5,269 nt of DNA from Acidobacteriota bacterium. GTDB lineage: Bacteria; Acidobacteriota; Vicinamibacteria; Vicinamibacterales; CAVVIG01. The notes beneath the pieces are model-generated. The model was not told where the DNA came from. It did not search any database and saw nothing but the letters and a program-made list of their open reading frames with translations. The position numbers and the translations under genes were made by a program. The stretch lies in contig QHWL01000656.1 of assembly GCA_003222555.1 (NCBI GenBank), positions 1-5,269 on the forward strand, in the 5' to 3' direction. Below, in pieces: positions 1-5,269 of this stretch (the stretch's first letter is position 1; the number at the start of each line of letters is the position of its first letter).

Positions 1-22
1 CGGGTGTTGAGGGCTCGATCCG

Positions 23-42
23 GTGTCCTGGGAGCAGGACAC
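23..42. repeat. Perfect 8-bp inverted repeat (hairpin), GGAG loop
   Basis: GTGTCCTG (23-30) is exactly complementary to CAGGACAC (35-42), with a 4-base GGAG loop. No T-run follows, so it does not look like a classical intrinsic terminator. It could be the end of an upstream transcript, an operator, or an element in the leader of the operon that starts at 183. The role is unknown; the pairing is read directly from the sequence. Confidence 0.55.
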
Positions 43-69
43 GCGTTCGCGCTTCCAGGCCCGCCATCG

Positions 70-84
70 CGAGACGAAGTCTCG
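70..84. repeat. Perfect 6-bp inverted repeat (hairpin), GAA loop
   Basis: CGAGAC (70-75) and GTCTCG (79-84) are perfectly complementary around a GAA loop. It lies 27 bases after the first hairpin and about 100 bases before the start of the first gene. No T-tract follows. Two hairpins in a row in a short leader could be structured RNA or a readthrough-limiting element, but a stem of six pairs is short enough to occur by chance. Confidence 0.4.
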
Positions 85-87
85 ACC

Positions 88-129
88 GTGAAGACGTAAC
101 CATGTGCAATAAAGTGAAGACATGCAATA
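88..129 (+). repeat. Degenerate direct repeat GTGAAGAC...TGCAATA in leader
   Basis: GTGAAGAC occurs at 88-95 and 114-121. Each copy is followed by an ATG/GTG-containing TGCAATA segment (105-111 and 123-129). The second copy looks like the first with 8 bases removed between the two blocks. Paired sites upstream of an operon can be binding sites for a regulator, but no regulator is identifiable here. A TAGAAT hexamer at 128-133 resembles a -10 box, without a convincing -35. Confidence 0.35.
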
Positions 130-170
130 GAATGGCGCGACATACGCGAAAGAAGAGTCGACGAGTAAAC

Positions 171-176
171 GGGAGG
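171..176 (+). promoter_or_regulatory. Ribosome binding site for first paralog
   Basis: GGGAGG sits 6 bases before the ATG at 183. It decides the start: the in-frame ATG at 102 has no comparable purine-rich site and would add a 27-residue basic extension in front of the signal peptide. Translation from 183 also gives MRNR, matching the first residues of the downstream paralog. Confidence 0.75.
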
Positions 177-182
177 CTTCAG

Positions 183-1250
183 ATGCGTAATCGAGCTTTC
201 GCGGCCTTGGGTGTTCTGACACTCGTGACCGTGGTCGTCTTTTGGACGCCGGTCATCGTCGTGGCCCAGGCGCCGTCCGGTGCGGCGACGCTGGCCGCCA
301 ACGTGTGGGACCCAACTGCTTCCGCTGCTCCAAGCGGTTGGACCCCGCCCCGTACCCCGTGGGGGGATCCCGACTTGCGGGGATACTGGTTGAACCTCAG
401 TTACACGCCCTTGGAACGCCCGTCAGCTCTGGCGAACAAACCGCTTTACACGAAAGAAGAGGCCATTGACGCATTCCGGAAGGCGGTCGCCCTCGATGCT
501 GAAGTGGATCCAACGACCGTCCACTACGACTGGAAAGAGTACGGAATGGACGCGTGGCAAAGTCCGGTCCGGCCGAACCGGCGCACGGGGCTCATTGTCG
601 ATCCGCCTGATGGCAGAATTCCACCCCTCACGCCGGAAGCAAAGAAGCGGCAGGCCGACGCCGCTGCCGCAATACGGGCGGCAGGGACGGGCGTGCAGAA
701 CTACGGGAACCTGTACACGCGCTGCATTACGGGGAACCAGGGACCGCCACGGGTTCCTGGCAACCATGACGCTGAGTCTCAGATCGTGCAAATTCCGGGA
801 TACGTCCTGCTGTACATGCAGTCGAACAACGACGTTCGCATCATCCCCCTCGACGGGCGTCCGCATCTGCCGCAGAACGTCCGCACGTGGTCGGGCGACG
901 CGCGCGGTCATTGGGAGGGCAATACGCTCGTGGTCGACACGACCAACTTCAAAGAACAGAGGAACTGGCGGGGATCCTCCGCCGGATTGCATCTGGTTGA
1001 ACGCTTCACGTTGGCCGACCCGAGGACGATCCGCTACGAATTCACGGTCTCCGATCCGACGACGTGGACCAAACCCTGGACTGTGGAGAACCCTCTGCCG
1101 AAAATCGAGCCGCCTTTGTTCGAGTTCGCGTGCCATGAACAGAACTATGGCTTGATGAACAGATCCGGGAGGCCGAACGAGCCGCGCAACCCGGGCGTGC
1201 CGCGCAACCCGAGCGCGAGACTCCAGACAGCGACCGGTGATGTGTCGTGA
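183..1250 (+). CDS. Secreted protein of unknown function, tandem paralog 1
   Basis: A 355-residue protein. Residues 1-30 form a signal peptide: MRNR, a hydrophobic core, and a likely cut after VVAQA. There is no lipobox, so the product should be soluble in the periplasm or outside the cell. Motifs in order: WGDPDLRGYW (60-69), TPLERP (75-80), YGMDAWQSPVRPNRR (120-134), YTRC (178-181), LDGRPH (223-228), GHWEGNTLVV (242-251), LVERFTLADP (271-280), TTWTKPWT (293-300) and ACHEQNYG (316-323). I recognise these as marks of a large uncharacterised family common in Acidobacteriota; no reaction is known to me. The mature part has only two cysteines, C181 and C317, both shared with the neighbour, which suggests a disulfide. 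The tail after NYG is odd: it contains a doubled PRNP block and differs from the paralog, and another frame there reads QIREAERAA, close to the paralog's QIRAAEG. It is probably co-transcribed with the next two genes. Confidence 0.85.
   Translation: MRNRAFAALGVLTLVTVVVFWTPVIVVAQAPSGAATLAANVWDPTASAAPSGWTPPRTPWGDPDLRGYWLNLSYTPLERPSALANKPLYTKEEAIDAFRKAVALDAEVDPTTVHYDWKEYGMDAWQSPVRPNRRTGLIVDPPDGRIPPLTPEAKKRQADAAAAIRAAGTGVQNYGNLYTRCITGNQGPPRVPGNHDAESQIVQIPGYVLLYMQSNNDVRIIPLDGRPHLPQNVRTWSGDARGHWEGNTLVVDTTNFKEQRNWRGSSAGLHLVERFTLADPRTIRYEFTVSDPTTWTKPWTVENPLPKIEPPLFEFACHEQNYGLMNRSGRPNEPRNPGVPRNPSARLQTATGDVS
1182..1217 (+). repeat. 18-bp imperfect tandem duplication in the tail of paralog 1
   Basis: Two 18-base units (1182-1199 and 1200-1217) start with the identical 11-mer CCGCGCAACCC and differ at two positions. 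In the gene's frame they encode PRNPGV and PRNPSA. The paralog has nothing similar, so the duplication arose in this copy after the two genes separated, or was lost from the other. Confidence 0.6.
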
Positions 1251-1252
1251 AC

Positions 1253-1259
1253 AGGAGGT
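1253..1259 (+). promoter_or_regulatory. Strong ribosome binding site for second paralog
   Basis: AGGAGGT, a near-perfect Shine-Dalgarno, lies 5 bases before the ATG at 1265 and only 2 bases after the stop of the first gene. It favours 1265 over an in-frame GTG at 1247 that overlaps the upstream stop codon. The close spacing fits co-transcription and possibly translational coupling. Confidence 0.8.
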
Positions 1260-1264
1260 CCGAA

Positions 1265-2320
1265 ATGCGTAATCGATTTTTCATATCGTTCGGTGCGGTG
1301 TCGCTCGTGATGGCGGCGATCGTGTGGGCTTCGGTCCTTGTCGTGGCGCAGGCGCCGTCGAGTGCGAGCGCCAAGCTCGCCGCGAGCGTCTGGGACCCCA
1401 CCGCGCCACCTCCGAGCGGCTGGACCGCGCCTCGTACTTCGTGGGGCGATCCGGACCTGCAGGGATTTTGGTTGGTGCTCAGTTACACTCCGCTGGAACG
1501 CCCCGCTGCGCTCGCCGGAAAACCGCTGTATACAACAGAGGAAGCCGTCGACGCGTTCAAGAAGGCCGTCGCCCTCGACGCGGAGGTCGATCCCACGACG
1601 ATTCATTACGATTGGAAAGAGTACGGGATGGACGCCTGGCAAAGCCCCGTCCGGCCGAACCGGCGCACGTCGCTCATAGTCGACCCGCCGGACGGAAGGA
1701 TTCCTCCACGGACGCCAGAGGCTCAGAAGCGGCGCGCCCTTGGGTGTTGTGGCGTGGGAGGCACCGACGTGCAGTCCGTCGGATGGTATACGCGCTGCCT
1801 GTTGGGAGTCGAAGCGGCGCCGAGGGTTCCGGGTGGCGTGACCACCGAGTCGCAGATCGTGCAGATTCCGGGATACGTGATGTGGGTCCAGGAGTCGAAT
1901 AACGACGTTCGCATCATTCCTCTGGACGGACGTCCGCACCTTCCGTCAAACGTCCGACAGTATCTGGGCGACGCGCGCGGCCATTGGGAGGGCAATACGC
2001 TCGTCGTCGAGACCACCAATTTCACGGACGAAACCAAGTGGCAGGGATCCACCGCGGGCATGCGTCTTGTCGAACGCTTCACGCTGGCCGATCCGAAGAC
2101 GCTCAAGTACGAATTTACGGTCACCGATCCGGCGACGTGGACGAAACCCTGGACCATGGAGGCGCCCCTCCCGAGGATTGATCCACCGCTCTACGAGTTT
2201 GCGTGTCACGAGCAGAATTACGGTGTGATCAACGTCGTCAAAGGCGCGCAAATCCGGGCCGCCGAGGGCATTGGACTCTCGGGCCGAGCGCCTGACTACA
2301 CAACGGGCGACGGGAAGTGA
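1265..2320 (+). CDS. Secreted protein of unknown function, tandem paralog 2
   Basis: A 351-residue protein of the same uncharacterised family as its upstream neighbour, aligning without gaps up to residue 158 and roughly two-thirds to three-quarters identical by eye. The signal peptide is residues 1-30, cut after VVAQA, with no lipobox. Motifs: WGDPDLQGFW (60-69), TPLERP (75-80), YGMDAWQSPVRPNRR (120-134), YTRC (175-178), LDGRPH (220-225), GHWEGNTLVV (239-248), LVERFTLADP (268-277) and ACHEQNYG (313-320). C178 and C314 match the conserved pair of paralog 1. Two extra cysteines (C161, C162) fall in a stretch, residues 159-169, that does not resemble paralog 1 and is three residues shorter up to YTRC. 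This may be a small compensated frameshift, or a divergent loop. The start has a strong Shine-Dalgarno and gives MRNR as in paralog 1. The function is unknown; a role alongside the downstream receptor is inferred from position only. Confidence 0.87.
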   Translation: MRNRFFISFGAVSLVMAAIVWASVLVVAQAPSSASAKLAASVWDPTAPPPSGWTAPRTSWGDPDLQGFWLVLSYTPLERPAALAGKPLYTTEEAVDAFKKAVALDAEVDPTTIHYDWKEYGMDAWQSPVRPNRRTSLIVDPPDGRIPPRTPEAQKRRALGCCGVGGTDVQSVGWYTRCLLGVEAAPRVPGGVTTESQIVQIPGYVMWVQESNNDVRIIPLDGRPHLPSNVRQYLGDARGHWEGNTLVVETTNFTDETKWQGSTAGMRLVERFTLADPKTLKYEFTVTDPATWTKPWTMEAPLPRIDPPLYEFACHEQNYGVINVVKGAQIRAAEGIGLSGRAPDYTTGDGK

Positions 2321-2350
2321 GCGATAGCGAGCGACCTCTCGGGCAGGCAA

Positions 2351-2355
2351 GGGAG
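2351..2355 (+). promoter_or_regulatory. Ribosome binding site for the receptor gene
   Basis: GGGAG in AAGGGAGACAGG lies 8 bases before the ATG at 2364. The in-frame TTG at 2361 would only add one residue. The 43-base gap after the second paralog has no terminator-like hairpin with a T-run, so transcription probably continues from the paralogs into this gene. Confidence 0.6.
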
Positions 2356-2363
2356 ACAGGTTG

Positions 2364-5269
2364 ATGAGAACCCAGCCAATTGCGTTTCTTGTGGCGGCGG
2401 CGCTCGTTCTGCTTCTGCCTGTTGCCGCGAAGGCGCAGAGCAGCATCACCGGCATCGTGCGGGACACTTCCGGCGGCGTCCTGCCGGGCGTCACCGTCGA
2501 AGCCACCAGCCCTGCCCTCATCGAAGGCGCGAAGGCCGCAGTGACCGATGCGCAGGGCCGTTACCAGATTTCCGAACTGCGGCCGGGCACCTATGCCGTC
2601 ACCTTTACCTTGACGAGCTTCAAGACATTCAAACGTGAGGGCTTGGATCTGCCCGCGCAGTTTACCGCCACCGTGAATGCCGAGCTAGCAGTGGGAACGC
2701 TCGAAGAGACGGTCACGGTTTCGGGCGAGGCGCCGCTCGTGGACACGCGTAACACTCGAGCGCAAACCCAGTTCACGGGTCAGACGCTGCAGACACTCCC
2801 GGGCAACGGACGTCTCTCGACATTGTCGACGATTCTTCCGGGGGCGGCTCTCACGGCGGAAAGCGACCGTGCGTCCGGGAGCTTGAGCGATCGCGCTCAG
2901 ACGCGGTTCGCCGTGCATGGCGCTCCCGAGGCGCAACCCGTGATTGACGGGATGAACATGATGTTGAGCGCGTCGAACACCGGGGTGTTCGTCTACAACC
3001 AGGTCAACTTCCAGGAAGTCGTGGCCGAGACGAGCGGCGTCGGCGCCGACCGCGATACGGGTGGGGCACAGGTCAACATGATCGCCAGAGACGGCGGCAA
3101 TACGTTCTCGGGGACGATGAATGGCAACTTCACCGGGCCGGGCCTGCAGAGCGACAATATCGGGAGCGACCTGCAAGCGCGCGGGCTGAGCTCGTCGACC
3201 GCCGGGCAGGCGTCGATCAAGAAGTACTACGATGTCGCCGGCGGGATGGGCGGGCCCATCAAACGAAATAAGCTGTGGTTCTTCGGCTCGTTTCGCAAGG
3301 GCGACACGCAGCAGTATGCCGCGGGCATTTACGACAACCTGCTGCACCAGCCAGCCAGCTACCTGTACCAGAACGATCTGAGCAGCCAGGGGCACAGCGA
3401 CGACTTCTACAGGGACTACAGTCTGCGCCTGACGTTGCAGGCAACGGAGAAGCACAAGCTCGTCCTCGCAAGCTCCTTCCAGCATAACTGCAACTGTGTG
3501 TATGCCTTGTTCATCCCGCAAACCAACAACGTGCTGATCATGCCGACGGCGGCCACCCAATTACGAACCGAACTTCGTTTCGAGTCTCAGCTGGACGTCT
3601 CCCGCCACCAACAAGCTGCTGTTCACGGCTACGGCCGGAGTCGCTTGGGTGAATCAAATAGATTACCGGGGTCCGGATGTCAACGAGCAGAGCATCCAGA
3701 TTACAGACACCGGGCTCGGCATCAAGTACGGCGCGGCGTACGGAGCGACCGCGGGCGGATCTTCCTATTCAACGCAGCCTCGCCGGTCGTTCCAGCAGCA
3801 GTTCTCGGCCGCTTATGTGCTTATGTCACGGGCGAGCACGCCTTCAAGGCCGGGCTCGCCTTGAGGGAAGCGATCAATGGCAATCTTTCCAAGTTCGGAC
3901 ACGATTTGTACATGGCGAACACGGCCATCTCCTACCAGTTCACCAATCAGAGGCCGACACTGCTCACGCTGTATGCGACGCCCCAGCATTACGAAGACCA
4001 CATCCTCGACACCGCTCTGTACGCGCAGGATCAGTGGACCCTGACCCCGAAAGTGACGCTCAACCTCGGCCTCCGCTACAACAACGTGAACGCGTCGAGT
4101 CCGGACACGACGCTGCCGGCCGGCTTTTTCGTCCCTCAGCGCTTCTTCCCGGCGGCGAAGGAGATCCCGCATTGGCGGAACCTCGACCCGCGGCTGGGTG
4201 CTGCGTACGACATCTTTGGCAACAACAAGACGGCGCTCAAGGTCTCGATGGGTCGCTACTCCGATCGCGTCGTCGCGGACACGGCGAACCCCGCGAACAA
4301 CCTCGTGTCACTTACGACGAATCGGACCTGGAACGACCTCAACGGGAATTACAGGCCCGACTGCGATCTGCTCAATCCGTCTGCCAACGGCGGCACCGGC
4401 GCCACGCCCGAGTGCGGGGCATGGAGCGATCTCAACTTCGGGAAGCCGATCACGACGACTCGTAATGCCCCCGATTCGCTGACGGGCTTCAATCAGCAAT
4501 ACCACAACTGGCAGGGTTCTGTGTCGGTCCAGCAGGAGCTGCGGCCTGGCATCGGTCTCAACGTCGGCTATTACCGCACGTGGTACACGGGCTTCCTGGC
4601 CACTGACAATCAGCTGGTGGCACCGGCGGATTTCAATTCGTACTGCATCACGGCGCCGGTGGACAGTCGGCTGCCCGGCGGCGGCGGCAATCAGATCTGC
4701 GGGCTCTACGACGTCAGGCCGTCGCTCTTTGGTCAACTGGATAACCTGGTGACGCAGGGATCGCACTACGGAAGCCAGACCCAGGTGTACAACGGCTTCG
4801 ATGCCACGCTCAACGCGCGGTTCGGACAGGGCGGGCAGTTCTCGGGGGGCCTGAGCACCTCGCGCACGGTGACCGACAACTGCTACCAGAACAGCGATCC
4901 GACGGTGACCGCTCAGTTGTTTACGGGCGCATCGACGGCGACCGCCCCCCGCACGGACGCGTTCTGTCACGTCAGTCCGCCGTTGTCGGCGGGCACGCAG
5001 GTGAAGTTCCTGGTCGTCTACCCGTTGCCTTGGGATATTCAGACCAGCGCGATCTTTCAGAATACTCCCGGCATTCCAATTCAGGCGACCTATGCCGCCA
5101 ACAACGCGCAGATCCAGACCTCGCTCGGCCGGAACCTGTCGGCGTGCCCCAGCCAAACCGGCGCGTGCAACTCCACGGTCTCGACGCAGCTGATTCCATC
5201 AGGTACTCAGTATGAGCCCCGGTACACGCAGGTCGACCTTCGATTGTCCCGCTCGTTCCGGCTGGCAGG
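2364..5269 (+). CDS. TonB-dependent receptor, Oar-like, 3' end outside window
   Basis: The frame is open for 968 codons and leaves the window. Residues 1-24 are a signal peptide ending AKA. Residues about 27-110 form a carboxypeptidase-regulatory-like beta-sandwich (SITGIVRDTSGGVLPGVTV; TDAQGRYQISELRPGTY). ETVTVSG (115-121) resembles a TonB box. The plug follows at about 135-250 (LPGNGRLSTL, FAVHGAPEAQPVIDGMNM, GGAQVNMIARDGGNTFSG), then the outer-membrane barrel (GGPIKRNKLWFFGSFR, TLYAQDQWTLTPKVTLNLGLRY in two adjacent parts, DPRLGAAYDIFG). QVDLRLSRSF near the edge is typical shortly before the C-terminus, so perhaps 70-80 residues are missing. Residues about 398-488 are out of frame: genuine barrel sequence lies in another frame and rejoins at an 8-bp duplication (3811-3826). 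Ten cysteines in correctly read parts fall in nearby pairs, suggesting disulfide-bonded loops. Such receptors move substrates across the outer membrane using TonB energy; the substrate is unknown. It could be a damaged gene. Confidence 0.88.
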   Translation, partial: MRTQPIAFLVAAALVLLLPVAAKAQSSITGIVRDTSGGVLPGVTVEATSPALIEGAKAAVTDAQGRYQISELRPGTYAVTFTLTSFKTFKREGLDLPAQFTATVNAELAVGTLEETVTVSGEAPLVDTRNTRAQTQFTGQTLQTLPGNGRLSTLSTILPGAALTAESDRASGSLSDRAQTRFAVHGAPEAQPVIDGMNMMLSASNTGVFVYNQVNFQEVVAETSGVGADRDTGGAQVNMIARDGGNTFSGTMNGNFTGPGLQSDNIGSDLQARGLSSSTAGQASIKKYYDVAGGMGGPIKRNKLWFFGSFRKGDTQQYAAGIYDNLLHQPASYLYQNDLSSQGHSDDFYRDYSLRLTLQATEKHKLVLASSFQHNCNCVYALFIPQTNNVLIMPTAATQLRTELRFESQLDVSRHQQAAVHGYGRSRLGESNRLPGSGCQRAEHPDYRHRARHQVRRGVRSDRGRIFLFNAASPVVPAAVLGRLCAYVTGEHAFKAGLALREAINGNLSKFGHDLYMANTAISYQFTNQRPTLLTLYATPQHYEDHILDTALYAQDQWTLTPKVTLNLGLRYNNVNASSPDTTLPAGFFVPQRFFPAAKEIPHWRNLDPRLGAAYDIFGNNKTALKVSMGRYSDRVVADTANPANNLVSLTTNRTWNDLNGNYRPDCDLLNPSANGGTGATPECGAWSDLNFGKPITTTRNAPDSLTGFNQQYHNWQGSVSVQQELRPGIGLNVGYYRTWYTGFLATDNQLVAPADFNSYCITAPVDSRLPGGGGNQICGLYDVRPSLFGQLDNLVTQGSHYGSQTQVYNGFDATLNARFGQGGQFSGGLSTSRTVTDNCYQNSDPTVTAQLFTGASTATAPRTDAFCHVSPPLSAGTQVKFLVVYPLPWDIQTSAIFQNTPGIPIQATYAANNAQIQTSLGRNLSACPSQTGACNSTVSTQLIPSGTQYEPRYTQVDLRLSRSFRLA
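3556..3826 (+). other. Compensated frameshift segment inside the receptor gene
   Basis: In the gene's frame this stretch gives basic, His/Arg-rich sequence unlike a barrel (SRHQQAAVHGYGRSR, DYRHRARHQVRRG). The frame starting one base later reads NYEPNFVSSLSWTSP, ATNKLLFTATAGVAW, DVNEQSIQITDTGLGIKYG and RRSFQQQFSAAYV, exactly the texture expected between the flanking barrel parts. Dropping one C from 3556-3558 gives AATNYEPNF, and dropping one 8-mer of the duplication gives AAYVTGEHAFKAG. Both joins are seamless. Net change is +9 bases, so the frame survives with no stop. The cause, mutation or sequencing error, cannot be decided from the sequence. Confidence 0.85.
3811..3826 (+). repeat. Perfect 8-bp tandem duplication (GCTTATGT)x2
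   Basis: GCTTATGT at 3811-3818 is repeated immediately at 3819-3826. It lies exactly where the barrel reading changes frame. A single copy would encode AAYVTGEHAF. It has the form of a slippage-type duplication, or of an assembly artefact. Confidence 0.9.

Larger units (their letters stand above)
183..2224 (+). repeat. Tandem gene duplication (two units of about 960 bp)
   Basis: Unit 1 (183-1151) and unit 2 (1265-2224) are homologous at protein and DNA level from the start codon (shared ATGCGTAATCGA) to the NYG codons. Some blocks are nearly identical in DNA, for example around the DAWQSPVRPNRR codons. Homology becomes patchy in the last 30 or so codons of each gene. This indicates a duplication within the operon, possibly with later gene conversion in the most alike blocks. 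Confidence 0.85.

Noticed and set aside
23..42. Intrinsic terminator at the first hairpin.
   Set aside because: No T-run follows the stem; the next bases are GCGTTCGCGC.
1..99. Open frame from the window edge ending at TAA 97-99, possibly the tail of an upstream gene.
   Set aside because: It is only 32 codons, has no recognisable motif and spans both hairpins. It cannot be told from chance in GC-rich DNA.
102..182. In-frame upstream start (ATG at 102) extending paralog 1 by 27 residues.
   Set aside because: There is no good ribosome binding site, the extension is basic and would precede the signal peptide, and the ATG at 183 has GGGAGG and matches the start of the second paralog.
1247..1264. 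GTG at 1247 overlapping the stop of paralog 1 as the start of paralog 2.
   Set aside because: AGGAGGT at 1253-1259 would lie inside the coding part, and it is ideally placed for the ATG at 1265, which gives the same MRNR start as paralog 1.
2685..3560. Long antisense open frame of 291 codons opposite the receptor.
   Set aside because: It lies opposite a clearly recognisable carboxypeptidase-regulatory/plug/barrel sequence, has no family features, and is an expected shadow in high-GC coding DNA.
3540..3830. Programmed ribosomal frameshifting as the explanation for the frame change.
   Set aside because: No slippery heptamer with downstream structure is evident, two opposite shifts would be needed, and an exact 8-bp duplication at the return point explains the change more simply.
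3677..4465. A 262-codon + strand open frame overlapping the receptor.
   Set aside because: It is in the frame that fits neither the flanking receptor nor the corrected segment, and its translation is Arg/Ser/Pro-rich without recognisable motifs.
4308..5156. Antisense open frame of 282 codons opposite the receptor barrel.
   Set aside because: It is Arg-rich low-information sequence without motifs; the + strand reading is a convincing receptor.

Overview
The window looks like accessory chromosome from a GC-rich soil or sediment bacterium, most likely an Acidobacteriota of the Vicinamibacteria type. That placement is an inference: it rests on the Oar-like TonB-dependent receptor with an N-terminal carboxypeptidase-regulatory-like domain, and on the adjacent secreted proteins with DPDLxGxW, TPLERP, LDGRPH, GHWEGNTLVV and ACHEQNYG motifs. 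I know this combination mainly from that phylum. No RNA gene, CRISPR array, insertion sequence or integrase is visible.

Layout: 1-182 is a leader with two perfect small hairpins and a degenerate direct repeat. Then come three genes on the + strand with short gaps, probably one operon. The first two (183-1250 and 1265-2320) are tandem paralogs of a secreted protein of unknown function, very similar over most of their length. The second has a strong Shine-Dalgarno 15 bases after the stop of the first. After 43 bases, the third gene (2364 to beyond the window end) encodes a large outer-membrane receptor with signal peptide, carboxypeptidase-regulatory-like domain, plug and most of the beta-barrel. 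Its last strands lie outside the window.

Working model (inference): the receptor imports or exports an unknown substrate at the outer membrane, and the two secreted proteins act with it in the periplasm or at the surface. Nothing in the sequence identifies the substrate.

The most notable result is hidden in the receptor. Its frame is open from 2364 to the window end, yet about 90 codons (about 3556-3826) are read out of frame. The receptor-like sequence continues in another frame and returns to the first frame exactly at a perfect 8-bp tandem duplication (GCTTATGT twice, 3811-3826). An extra C in CCC (3556-3558) plus the 8-bp duplication adds 9 bases, so the shift compensates itself and leaves no stop. 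Two weaker, similar irregularities may exist in the paralogs (middle of the second, tail of the first). Either the locus is decaying and partly self-repaired, or the consensus contains indel errors.
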